A stretch of 64,000 nt of DNA from assembly GCF_026155325.1 (NCBI RefSeq), contig NZ_JAPFPW010000006.1, positions 1-64,000 on the forward strand, given 5' to 3'. The notes under the pieces were generated by a model. It did no database searches, had not been told where the DNA came from, and worked only from the letters and a program-made list of their open reading frames with translations. Of the stretch, positions 25,749 through 33,851 are shown piece by piece. The translations under genes and the position numbers were made by a program. Source of the DNA: Desulfobotulus pelophilus. Lineage in GTDB: Bacteria > Desulfobacterota > Desulfobacteria > Desulfobacterales > ASO4-4. Numbering within the stretch: the first letter of the stretch is position 1; every line of letters starts with the position of its first letter.

Positions 25749-26828
25749 ATGTACCGCAATTTAAAGGTTGTTCCCCGTGTAGTTTTTGGACGAGGCTGTT
25801 TTGATCAGCTGGACGGTATTCTTGAACCCCAAAGAACCGGTTCCGGCATCATGGTTTTTATTCTTGATGATTTTTTTGAAGGCAAGCCCCTGGAAAAGCG
25901 CCTACCCCTTCGGGATGGGGATCTGTTTCTCCGGATGAATGTGGATGATGAACCGAAAACCAAAGGAATTGATGCCCTTTGCGAACAGATCCGTCAGTTC
26001 TGCGGCAATGGAAGGCTCCCGGATGGTGTGATCGGCATCGGGGGAGGCTCTGTTCTGGACACGGCAAAGGCCGTATCCCTTATGCTGACCAACCCTGGTG
26101 AAGCCCATGAGTATCAGGGATGGGATCTTATTCAGTTTCCCGCAATATACCATGTGGGGATTCCTACCCTTGCCGGAACCGGTGCGGAAGTATCCCGCAC
26201 AGCGGTACTCACCGGACCGGTACGGAAACTTGGCCTCAACTCCGACCATACGGTCTTTGATCAGGTTATTCTCGATCCCGATCTGCTGGAAGGTGTGCAA
26301 AAAAACATTCCAGAGCAGTGGTTCTGGACCGGCATGGACTGTTATATCCATAATGTGGAAGCACTGTGCGGTACTTTTGTCAACGAATATGCCAGAGCCT
26401 TTGGTGAGCAGTCTCAGGTGCTGTGCAGAGAAGTTTTTCTTGACCACCATCCGGAATCCGATGAAAAACTCATGATGGCTTCTTATTTTGGTGGTATGAG
26501 CATTGCTTACTCTCAGGTAGGAGCCTGCCATGCCCTTTCCTATGGGTTAAGTTATGTGCTGGGCTTGCACCATGGAATAGCCAACTCCATCGTTTTTGAT
26601 TACCTGGAAGATATTTATCCCGAAGGCGTGAAAGAGTTCCGGGCCATGGCGGAAAGAAACAATATTACGATTCCGCGCAATCTGACATCCGGACTCAGCG
26701 AGGCTCAGATGGAAAAAATGGTGGAGGTTTCTACGGGAATGGTACCCCTATGGGAAAACTGCCTTGGCAAAGAATGGCAGGAAAAAATGCCTAAAGAACG
26801 CATGCGGAAGCTGTTCAATAAAATGTAG
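25749..26828 (+). CDS. kdnB: 3-deoxy-alpha-D-manno-octulosonate 8-oxidase-like Fe-alcohol dehydrogenase
   Basis: Group III (Fe/Zn-dependent) alcohol dehydrogenase of 359 residues. The nucleotide loop is GIGGGSVLDTAKA; the metal ligands are Asp/His in GMDCYIH, His in GACHAL and His in GLHHG. The start VVPRVVFGRGCFDQLD and the neighbouring kdnA support KdnB, which oxidises C8 of Kdo to the aldehyde. The start at 25749 has AAAGGACA upstream; the frame begins 11 codons earlier without an SD. It ends before an inverted repeat (26839-26868) and the promoter of the GlmS paralogue. Confidence 0.85.
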   Translation: MYRNLKVVPRVVFGRGCFDQLDGILEPQRTGSGIMVFILDDFFEGKPLEKRLPLRDGDLFLRMNVDDEPKTKGIDALCEQIRQFCGNGRLPDGVIGIGGGSVLDTAKAVSLMLTNPGEAHEYQGWDLIQFPAIYHVGIPTLAGTGAEVSRTAVLTGPVRKLGLNSDHTVFDQVILDPDLLEGVQKNIPEQWFWTGMDCYIHNVEALCGTFVNEYARAFGEQSQVLCREVFLDHHPESDEKLMMASYFGGMSIAYSQVGACHALSYGLSYVLGLHHGIANSIVFDYLEDIYPEGVKEFRAMAERNNITIPRNLTSGLSEAQMEKMVEVSTGMVPLWENCLGKEWQEKMPKERMRKLFNKM

Positions 26829-26838
26829 CCTTTTTACC

Positions 26839-26868
26839 TGCCGGGAAGAGTCAAAGCATTCCGGCAGA
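26839..26868 (+). other. 7-bp-arm hairpin after kdnB
   Basis: CTGCCGG (26839-26845) and CCGGCAG (26862-26868) are perfect arms around a 16-nt loop, 10 nt past the kdnB stop. There is no T-run; it could be a 3' end structure. Confidence 0.3.
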
Positions 26869-26884
26869 CCGGCATTGTCTGTAT

Positions 26885-26928
26885 TATGTCAAAGAGCTCC
26901 CGCATATCTGCGCGAGCTCTTTGACATA
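26885..26928. repeat. 44-nt near-perfect palindrome overlapping the GlmS-paralogue promoter
   Basis: The arms are TATGTCAAAGAGCTC (26885-26899) and GAGCTCTTTGACATA (26914-26928), a perfect 15 bp. After one C-C mismatch, three more pairs (CGC/GCG) close a 6-nt loop. The right arm contains the TTGACA of a near-consensus promoter. It may be an operator, a cruciform-forming site or an mRNA hairpin from an upstream start. Confidence 0.8.
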
Positions 26929-26950
26929 TCTGTATTTCGTGGTGTACAAT
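26921..26950 (+). promoter_or_regulatory. Strong sigma70-type promoter of the GlmS paralogue
   Basis: TTGACA (26921-26926, 6/6), an 18-bp spacer and TACAAT (26945-26950, 5/6) lie about 70 bp before the start at 27019. The -35 hexamer is embedded in the right arm of the palindrome. Confidence 0.7.
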
Positions 26951-27018
26951 CCATCCATCTGATCCTGAGACGACATCAATGCGCATGGCATATTGACCGG
27001 AATATAAACGAGGTGTTC

Positions 27019-30000
27019 ATGGCTTTTCCCCTTCTCTTCCCCTCTCTGGCCTCTCTGGCCTCTCTTGTATCGCCCCTTAAACGAGTTTACTGGGGCCGTT
27101 GCCTGGCTTCGGTACCACAGGGGGCACTGGTCCTTTTTCCTGTTTCCCATAGGGTGTTCGGTTGCGGTCTTGCAGGACTGATTGCTTTTAAGAAAAAACC
27201 GACACCCATCGATTTTGATTTTTCCCTGCAGGAAATCGAGCATATCCTGCAAGAAATCAGCAAGGTGAATATCCATGATCTCAATGAGTCTGAAATCCAT
27301 ACAGCTTTTATGGGTGGAAAAGACCGCATCCATCAACTTGCGGAGAAGGTAGAAGTTTTCCGAAGCGAACCTGCCATGGCAGGCTTGTTCAATGATGATG
27401 CCATGCAGGAAAAACTTCTTGCCATGGCAGAAACAATGTCTGTGATGATCCTTGATCAGAAAAAAGCACTGCAGGAAAAAGAGGCTCGGCTTTCGCGGAA
27501 AAATTTGGCCATTCTTACCGACCGGCTTGAAAAACTGAAGGACATCCACTGGCATCTGTCCCGTGATCTTTTAAACAATATGAGAAAAATTAAACAACTG
27601 ATAGGGACACACTCCATTCAGCCTTCCGGTACTGCCATCAGAATTTTTCACAGAATTAATACCATTGTAAACAGTATTGAGATTCTTGAAGTCCGTGGCA
27701 GAGACTCTGCAGGGATTTCCATTTTTTTTGTTCTGGATCCTGAACTTTTCATGCGTTTTCAGTCTCTTGTGGAAAAAGAAGGCCTTACTGCCCAGCTGGC
27801 AGAACGAAGCAACCCAAGGGTTCTGGTCAATCAGTCTGTCACCATTCAGCATCAGATTATGAAAGGCAGACATACCGTAGGGATCAGTTTTGCCTACAAA
27901 GTGGCTGCCGAAATCGGTTCTCTGGGTGATAATGGTGATTTCCTGAGAAGCCAGATAAAAAACGATCCTCTGCTGCATCTTCTCAGCCCCCTGCCCCACC
28001 GGCATTTTTCCGTTGCAGCCCATACCCGATGGGCATCTGTGGGTGAAATTTCCGTTGCCAACTGTCATCCTGTGGATAACCAGACAGATGATCCATCCAG
28101 CATCCGATCGGGTATTATTCAGGTGGCTCTCAACGGTGATATAGACAATTATCTTGAACTCAAGAAACAGTATGAAAACCGATGGGATTTCATACCTTCC
28201 GAAATTTCTACGGACACCAAAATCATCCCTCTCCGTATTGAACACTATCTCCGGGAAGGAAAAAACATTCAGGAAGCTTTTCGCTGTGCCGTATCGGATT
28301 TTGAGGGATCCCATGCCATATGGATGCAGACGGACCTTGCTCCGGGAAAACTTTTTCTTGCTCAGAAAGGCTCCGGCCAGGCCATTTTTGTGGGAATAGG
28401 CAGCGATTATTATCTGGCTGCTTCTGAAGTCTATGGATTTGTGGAAAGCACCCCCTATTATGTCAAAATTGATGGCGAAAAATTTTTTGACACTCCTGAT
28501 GGTCCTGTTCAGGGACAGATTTTTATACTGGATGAAAATCCAGCTGATCCCCTTGGTGATATTCAGGCATTCCGGTATGACGGTACGCCTGTTATCCTTT
28601 CCAAAGAACAGGTGAGACAGACGGACATCACATCAAGGGATATCGACCGTCAGCATTTCCCCCATTATTTTATTAAAGAAATCAGCGAGGCACCCCAGTC
28701 TGTCAACCGAACCCTTCAGGGCCGCTTTCACCTCGAGGACCCGGAAAAAGGCGGATACACCGTAAACCTTGAAACTTCGGCCTTGCCAGAATCTCTGCAT
28801 CAGGTTTTCAGTGAGAACAAAATCAGAAGAGTTTTTTTCATAGGCCAGGGCACGGCTTCCATTGCCGCCCAGGCTTCCGCTGACCTTTTACGGTACTATA
28901 TGGCAGACCCATCCCTGCAGATTCAGGCTCTGAAAGCTTCGGAACTCAGCGGATTTTTTCTGGAAGACAGTGATGGACCGGATACCATGGCCGATGCACT
29001 CGTGGTAGCCATCAGCCAGTCCGGAACAACAACGGATACAAACCGCAGCGTGGATATGGTCCGGAACCGGGGAGCCCGCACTATCGGTATTGTCAACCGC
29101 AGGGATTCGGACCTGACGTTCAAGGTGGAAGGAGTTCTCTATACCAGTTCCGGCAGGGATATAGAAATGTCTGTAGCCTCCACTAAAGCATTTTACTCTC
29201 AGGTGGTAGCTGGTGCTCTTCTGGGTCTGCAGCTTGCCCAGATGATGAATAGAAGAAGCCCGGACTTCATCAGTTCTGAAATCAGAGAGCTTCTGGCACT
29301 TCCAGACAAAATGAACCGGGTGCTCATGAATCGGGAAACCATTGGAAAAGGAGCTGAAAAACTGGCTGTTTCCAGAACATACTGGGCAACGGTGGGCTCC
29401 GGACCCAATAAAAGTGCAGCCGATGAGATTCGCATTAAGCTCAGTGAGCTTTGTTACCGAACCATCTCTTCCGATTATGTGGAGGATAAAAAACATATTG
29501 ATCTGTCGGCAGAACCTCTGATTTTTATCTGCGCTGCAGGAACCAGAACTTCGGTCATCGGTGACATCATCAAGGATACGGCCATTTTTCATGCCCATAA
29601 AGCTCTGCCCGTAGTTGTGGTGGCAGAAGGTGACCACCGTTTTGACCCCTATGCGGCCCAGACCATTCCCGTGCCTGATCTTCCCGAACATCTTTCCCCT
29701 CTGCTTTCTACCCTTGCCGGACATATATGGGGATATTATGCAGCACTGGCCATCCACGACGGATCCCGTTTCCTGTATAACCACCGTCGCAATATTTCCG
29801 GTATTCTTCAGGAATACACACGCAAAGGCATGGATATTCACGAAATAGTTCTTGAAAAACGTTTCCGTGAGGAAATGGCCGTTTTTGGGGCTCTTTTCCG
29901 CAAGTCTCTCTCAGAAGGGCCTTTAACCTGCCTTCTCGATGCGGGGCAAGCCACTGATCTTCTTCTGCTCACAAAGTATCTCTCTGGCCGTCTGCCCATC

Positions 30001-30747
30001 AGTGACATTGAAATGGATTTTGGTAAGGGAGAAAGTATTCAGGGTATTCTGGACCGCTTTTTTACCGTTCTCAGTATGGCCATCAATCTCCTGGCACGAC
30101 CCATTGATGCCATCAAACATCAGGCAAAAACCGTTACGGTGGGTACCAGCCGACTGGCAGAAAGAACCGAAGGTATTCTCTTTGATGCTCTGGAATTCCA
30201 TGATATCAAGGCAACCCAGTTGAACAGCCGCAATATTCTTGTTCTGCGCAATCTGCAGGCCGTCATATCCAAAGTGAACGGAGCCTTTCTCTACAGAGTG
30301 CAGGGTCTCAACCTTCTTGGTGAGGTCAATGGACATACAACCATATCTCTTGAAAGAAAAACCGGAAGCCTCATCAATTTGTCTTCCCGCACAGAATCAG
30401 ATCCGACCCTTCGCGGCAGTAAGCGGATTATTGTTCAGGAAGGCAACGTATTTATTGGCAGGGGTAAAAAAGATGGCCGTCGTATTCTCATAATACCCGC
30501 TTTTTCCAATAGAACCGAGGGCCCTAAAGTTCTGGAATACCTGCTTTCACTGGATATTAGTTTTGAGTCTGATGTTCCACTCTTTGCCCGTATGAAAGCA
30601 CTGGGTGGAAAACTCGAACGTATCCGTAACAATGTGAATGAATATTCCATACCCTGGCAGGATGCCTATCTTGACCTCTTTACCACAGAAGAACTTTTTG
30701 GTTTTACGGCAGATAAAATTGTAGAAGAAATTCTGATCCGACGCTGA
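27019..30747 (+). CDS. Very large GlmS-like glutamine amidotransferase/SIS isomerase
   Basis: A 1242-residue relative of glucosamine-6-phosphate synthase. The glutaminase signature CGLAGLI starts at Cys49 instead of residue 2, followed by a helical insertion (about 60-215). Glutaminase motifs then resume: RGRDSAG (226-232), HTRW (335-338), Asn372-Gly373 and TDT (398-400). SIS1 covers ~600-740 with AISQSGTTTDTN. Isomerase residues Glu810, His826 and Lys1037 (in AKTVTVG) align with E. coli Glu488, His504 and Lys603. About 200 unassigned residues follow. Cys49 would need propeptide removal, or a later start, to be an N-terminal nucleophile. The ATG at 27019 has GAGGTG upstream; the frame extends 85 codons further without support. 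Confidence 0.82.
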   Translation: MAFPLLFPSLASLASLVSPLKRVYWGRCLASVPQGALVLFPVSHRVFGCGLAGLIAFKKKPTPIDFDFSLQEIEHILQEISKVNIHDLNESEIHTAFMGGKDRIHQLAEKVEVFRSEPAMAGLFNDDAMQEKLLAMAETMSVMILDQKKALQEKEARLSRKNLAILTDRLEKLKDIHWHLSRDLLNNMRKIKQLIGTHSIQPSGTAIRIFHRINTIVNSIEILEVRGRDSAGISIFFVLDPELFMRFQSLVEKEGLTAQLAERSNPRVLVNQSVTIQHQIMKGRHTVGISFAYKVAAEIGSLGDNGDFLRSQIKNDPLLHLLSPLPHRHFSVAAHTRWASVGEISVANCHPVDNQTDDPSSIRSGIIQVALNGDIDNYLELKKQYENRWDFIPSEISTDTKIIPLRIEHYLREGKNIQEAFRCAVSDFEGSHAIWMQTDLAPGKLFLAQKGSGQAIFVGIGSDYYLAASEVYGFVESTPYYVKIDGEKFFDTPDGPVQGQIFILDENPADPLGDIQAFRYDGTPVILSKEQVRQTDITSRDIDRQHFPHYFIKEISEAPQSVNRTLQGRFHLEDPEKGGYTVNLETSALPESLHQVFSENKIRRVFFIGQGTASIAAQASADLLRYYMADPSLQIQALKASELSGFFLEDSDGPDTMADALVVAISQSGTTTDTNRSVDMVRNRGARTIGIVNRRDSDLTFKVEGVLYTSSGRDIEMSVASTKAFYSQVVAGALLGLQLAQMMNRRSPDFISSEIRELLALPDKMNRVLMNRETIGKGAEKLAVSRTYWATVGSGPNKSAADEIRIKLSELCYRTISSDYVEDKKHIDLSAEPLIFICAAGTRTSVIGDIIKDTAIFHAHKALPVVVVAEGDHRFDPYAAQTIPVPDLPEHLSPLLSTLAGHIWGYYAALAIHDGSRFLYNHRRNISGILQEYTRKGMDIHEIVLEKRFREEMAVFGALFRKSLSEGPLTCLLDAGQATDLLLLTKYLSGRLPISDIEMDFGKGESIQGILDRFFTVLSMAINLLARPIDAIKHQAKTVTVGTSRLAERTEGILFDALEFHDIKATQLNSRNILVLRNLQAVISKVNGAFLYRVQGLNLLGEVNGHTTISLERKTGSLINLSSRTESDPTLRGSKRIIVQEGNVFIGRGKKDGRRILIIPAFSNRTEGPKVLEYLLSLDISFESDVPLFARMKALGGKLERIRNNVNEYSIPWQDAYLDLFTTEELFGFTADKIVEEILIRR

Positions 30748-30756
30748 ACGGATCAG
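30733..30756 (+). other. Stem-loop over the stop codon of the GlmS paralogue
   Basis: CTGATCCG (30733-30740) and CGGATCAG (30749-30756) form a perfect 8-bp stem with an 8-nt loop spanning the TGA. No T-run follows. A role in 3' end stability or termination is possible. Confidence 0.35.
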
Positions 30757-30902
30757 GGGAATCTCCGTCTCTCCCAAAGATCTGATTGGGTAAAATGAAA
30801 GAATCCGTGGACAGGAACGGATGCTCTTGCTAAAAATCATCAGAAGCTATATTTATTAAAAAAATAATAAAGCAGAATTGACATCAGTGAAAGGCTCTTC
30901 CC

Positions 30903-31730
30903 ATGAAAAACAACTGGTTCCGTTTTTTGCTACTCTCCTTGACCCTTGTTCTGGCCTTTTCTTTTTTTGCATGCGATGAGCAACAGAAAGCGCCTGAATC
31001 TGCCGTGGACAGGATTTTATCCAAGGGAGTTCTCCGCATTGGCATGGATCCGGGCTATCTCCCCTTTGAAATGAAAGACCGGCAGGGAGAGCTGATGGGT
31101 TTTGACGTGGATCTGGCCTATCTGCTGGGTGATACCATGGGCGTTCGAGTGGAATTCATCCCTCCTTCCGGATCCTATGCAACCATGCTGGATGACCTTA
31201 AGGCAAACCGTTTTGATATCATCATCAGCGGCATGACCATTACACCGCAGCGAAACCTGAAAATCATGTTCTCCGATCCCTATATAACCGTTGGTCAGGC
31301 CATCCTTGCCAACAACAGACACCGGAATACGATACGGAATGCTGATGATCTCAACAGCACCAACTACCTTGTGGTTTATCTTGAGGGAACGACCGGTGCG
31401 GCAGCCGTTGACAGATTCCTGCCAAGGGCACGGAGGATTGCCGTATCAACACAGCAGGAAGGTGTTGCCATGGTTCGTGAGGGCAGAGCAGATGCCTTTG
31501 TCTATGACCTCCCAGCCTTTGCAACGCTGGTTGCCAAGGAAGGAAAAAATGTTTTCCACTTTATTGATCAGCCCCTGACCTTTGAACCCATTGGAATGGG
31601 CCTCCGGTTCACGGATCATGAGCTCTTGAATCTGATCAACAACTTTACCCGTCAGATTCAGGCCGATGGCACCTACGATACCCTGTATGACCGCTGGTTC
31701 ATACAGACGGGCTGGTTTCAAAGGCTGTAA
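30903..31730 (+). CDS. Periplasmic amino-acid-type solute-binding lipoprotein
   Basis: Family 3 extracellular solute-binding protein of 275 residues, the binding component of an amino acid ABC importer. The N-terminus is a lipoprotein signal with lipobox FFAC (Cys21 region), followed by GVLRIGMDPGYLPFEM, GFDVDLAYLLG and ITPQRNLKIMFSDPY, the standard binding-cleft motifs. No permease or ATPase gene is adjacent, so it is an orphan receptor, or serves a distant transporter or sensor. AAAGG lies upstream of the ATG. Confidence 0.9.
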   Translation: MKNNWFRFLLLSLTLVLAFSFFACDEQQKAPESAVDRILSKGVLRIGMDPGYLPFEMKDRQGELMGFDVDLAYLLGDTMGVRVEFIPPSGSYATMLDDLKANRFDIIISGMTITPQRNLKIMFSDPYITVGQAILANNRHRNTIRNADDLNSTNYLVVYLEGTTGAAAVDRFLPRARRIAVSTQQEGVAMVREGRADAFVYDLPAFATLVAKEGKNVFHFIDQPLTFEPIGMGLRFTDHELLNLINNFTRQIQADGTYDTLYDRWFIQTGWFQRL

Positions 31731-31808
31731 TATTGTGTGATAACCCCGTTCATTTACCTTGGGCTGAAGAGTCGCTGGTAATTGTTTACCGTCCTGAGAG
31801 GAGTGGTC

Positions 31809-32132
31809 ATGAGTTTTTTCGTTACCAGGCTGAGATTTCTGCCTATGGCCTTGTTGTTTTTGCTGGCTGCTTCAACAACTGCCCTCTGTCAGGAAAGCGA
31901 AAAAATACCTGAGAAAAATGAAAAGGGGATATATGAGGGCATGCCCCTGAGTGAAGTCCGGAATCTTCTGGGCATGCCCCGCAACATTACCCGAACGGAA
32001 TGGCGCTATCCAGACCTTGTTATCCTCATTGAAAACCAGCAGGTAGCCTGTGTGATTTCTCCTTCATGTATAGGCAAATGGGCCAATTGTCAGGCATACC
32101 GTACCCGATCGCCAGAATGTCTGCTTCCCTGA
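31809..32132 (+). CDS. Small secreted protein with a BamE/SmpA-like motif
   Basis: A 107-residue protein with a signal peptide (about 1-24, ending TTALC) and a short domain, GIYEGMPLSEVRNLLGMPRN...TEWRYPDLVILIENQQV. It has the pattern of BamE/SmpA or DUF2845 proteins (G-M-x-x-x-EV-x-x-LLG-x-P, aromatic strand, V). Cys25 could be lipidated, but the lipobox is poor. The start at 31809 follows GAGAGGAG. The diguanylate cyclase begins 22 nt after the stop and may share its transcript. Confidence 0.65.
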   Translation: MSFFVTRLRFLPMALLFLLAASTTALCQESEKIPEKNEKGIYEGMPLSEVRNLLGMPRNITRTEWRYPDLVILIENQQVACVISPSCIGKWANCQAYRTRSPECLLP

Positions 32133-32154
32133 ATCCTTACAGAGGTTTGCAACC

Positions 32155-33006
32155 ATGGATCCTGAATGTCTTGCCTATTTTCACGATATGATACCCCTTG
32201 AAATGTGTATCCTGGATGAAAATATGACCCTTGTTTATGCCAATGAGGCTTTGACAAAAAGTACGGGCATCCATGATTTCTCAAATAGAAATATCAAAAG
32301 CCTCATACCGGAGAATCGCGTGGGAACCCTTCAGATTCTTCTGGGCAAAGCCCGCCGGGATAATCGTGAGATCCGCTACAGAGCAGAAGGTCTGATTGGC
32401 GGTGAAGACCGTGAACTTATCCTTCGCTACCATCCCGAGACCCACACTTTTTATGCGGTTCTGCTGCGGGAGTCCTGTAAACCTTCCATAGAAAACAGGG
32501 ATGCCCTGACAGGATTACCTGCCAGGGCATCTTTTCTTGAACGGGGCGAACAGCTTTTTCACCATGCAAAGCGGCATCAGACAGGGATTGCCATTGTATT
32601 TATGGACCTGAACGGTTTTAAGCCCATTAACGACACCTATGGTCATAAAGCTGGAGATGTTGTCCTGAAACTTGTGGCCCAGCGTCTTCAGACTACCATA
32701 CGAAAAACCGATGCCCTTGCACGCTACGGTGGTGATGAATTTGTACTGGCCCTGTCCGATTTAAAGGCAGGAATTCATGCTTCACTGGGTGTACGCCGCC
32801 TTATGAAGGCCGTAAGTGAACCCATTGACATTGGAAACAGGCAGGTCAGCGTTTCCGGTAGTTTTGGAATATCCATATACCCACAGGATGCAACGGATTT
32901 ACCGACACTGATTCGCTATGCAGATGAAGCCATGTACCAGGCCAAAACCCGGGGGCTTGGTTATGCTTTTTTTTCTACACCGGAAACTTCGCTGCCTTCC
33001 TCCTGA
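32155..33006 (+). CDS. PAS-GGDEF diguanylate cyclase
   Basis: A 283-residue cytoplasmic enzyme making cyclic di-GMP. Residues ~8-110 form a PAS-like sensor (MCILDENMTLVYANEAL), and residues ~120-275 a GGDEF domain (DALTGLPARASF, FMDLNGFKPINDTYGH, RYGGDEF). The active-site GGDEF and the RxxD inhibitory site five residues before it (RKTD) are both intact, so activity with product feedback is expected. No membrane segment is seen. A CheZ-like gene follows by 121 nt, and a flagellar-brake-domain protein lies about 2.7 kb downstream. Confidence 0.93.
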   Translation: MDPECLAYFHDMIPLEMCILDENMTLVYANEALTKSTGIHDFSNRNIKSLIPENRVGTLQILLGKARRDNREIRYRAEGLIGGEDRELILRYHPETHTFYAVLLRESCKPSIENRDALTGLPARASFLERGEQLFHHAKRHQTGIAIVFMDLNGFKPINDTYGHKAGDVVLKLVAQRLQTTIRKTDALARYGGDEFVLALSDLKAGIHASLGVRRLMKAVSEPIDIGNRQVSVSGSFGISIYPQDATDLPTLIRYADEAMYQAKTRGLGYAFFSTPETSLPSS

Positions 33007-33015
33007 TAACACTCC

Positions 33016-33040
33016 TGTCAAAAAGACTGACATTTTTTTT
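33016..33040 (+). terminator. Weak intrinsic terminator after the GGDEF gene
   Basis: TGTCA (33016-33020) and TGACA (33028-33032) form a 5-bp stem, followed by eight T (33033-33040). The short stem makes it weak, but position and T-run fit termination 10 nt after the stop codon. Confidence 0.45.
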
Positions 33041-33127
33041 CTTCTCTGATACTCTTATGAAGTAATTCTAAAACATGTTCCTGCCCGGTCATAACGAAAT
33101 TTATAACAGCAAAAGTTACAGGTACCT

Positions 33128-33799
33128 ATGGAAGAAGAAATTCTCTCACGGCTGGCCGAACGCCTTAATGCAGATGTTTCCAGAACCATTAAGGAAACTC
33201 TTGAAAAGTCCGTTGCCATTGAAGTACAGAAAGCCCTTTCCCGGGCAATCAATGACGGGGAATTTTACCAGAGTATTTCCACGGATATCAAGGAAGGGCT
33301 GGAAGACCTTGTCAAGGAGATGCGGCGTCTGCGGAGAGAGACCTCAGGTGGGCTGTGCCCCGAAGATGCACCTGGAGAAGCCTTTAATCTGACGGCCATA
33401 CAGCTGGAAGATATTCATAAGCGAACGGAAAGTGCTACTCTTTCTGTTATGGATATCGTTGAAAGACAGATGGATGCCCTGGAAGTTCAGCGTACAGCAC
33501 AGCATGATGGCAACGGAACTGTGGCAACAGCCTTTATGGATGGGCTGCAGGAAGATCTGGTCCACATTCTCACAGCTTTGAGTTTTCAGGATCTGATTGG
33601 CCAGAAGATGCATAAGGTAATTATTTTTATCAGGAAGGTTGAAGAAATTATCAACCGTCTCTATGTATCTCATAATTTGATGCTGCAGGATAAAAAAGCT
33701 CACCCGGAAAAAAACAGCCGGGAAATCCGTGAGGAAGTACAGAACAAAATTTCCCAGGAAAACATTGATGCCCTGCTCTCCGAACATGGCATTGACTAA
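33128..33799 (+). CDS. cheZ: CheZ-type CheY-phosphate phosphatase
   Basis: A 223-residue, almost wholly helical protein. The catalytic helix reads ALSFQDLIGQKMHKVI; its Asp and Gln, spaced D-x-x-x-Q, match Asp143/Gln147 of E. coli CheZ. The last residues SQENIDALLSEHG resemble the CheY-binding C-terminal peptide shared by CheZ and FliM. Function: speeds CheY-P dephosphorylation and ends the motor-switch signal. No cheA or cheY is in the window. Confidence 0.85.
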   Translation: MEEEILSRLAERLNADVSRTIKETLEKSVAIEVQKALSRAINDGEFYQSISTDIKEGLEDLVKEMRRLRRETSGGLCPEDAPGEAFNLTAIQLEDIHKRTESATLSVMDIVERQMDALEVQRTAQHDGNGTVATAFMDGLQEDLVHILTALSFQDLIGQKMHKVIIFIRKVEEIINRLYVSHNLMLQDKKAHPEKNSREIREEVQNKISQENIDALLSEHGID

Positions 33800-33851
33800 A
33801 CCTAATTTTTTAAAACACCCCTTATTCCTCCCTCCCCGGCGGTGAGAAACA

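Noticed and set aside
27045-27065. Short direct repeat TCTCTGGCC as a mobile-element target duplication
   Set aside because: Two tandem copies inside the coding N-terminus (Leu-Ala-Ser repeats) with no element between them; explained as coding repeats.
28888-29841. 317-codon antisense frame inside the GlmS paralogue
   Set aside because: The sense frame has clear SIS and isomerase motifs; the antisense product is low-complexity, with scattered Cys/His and no SD.
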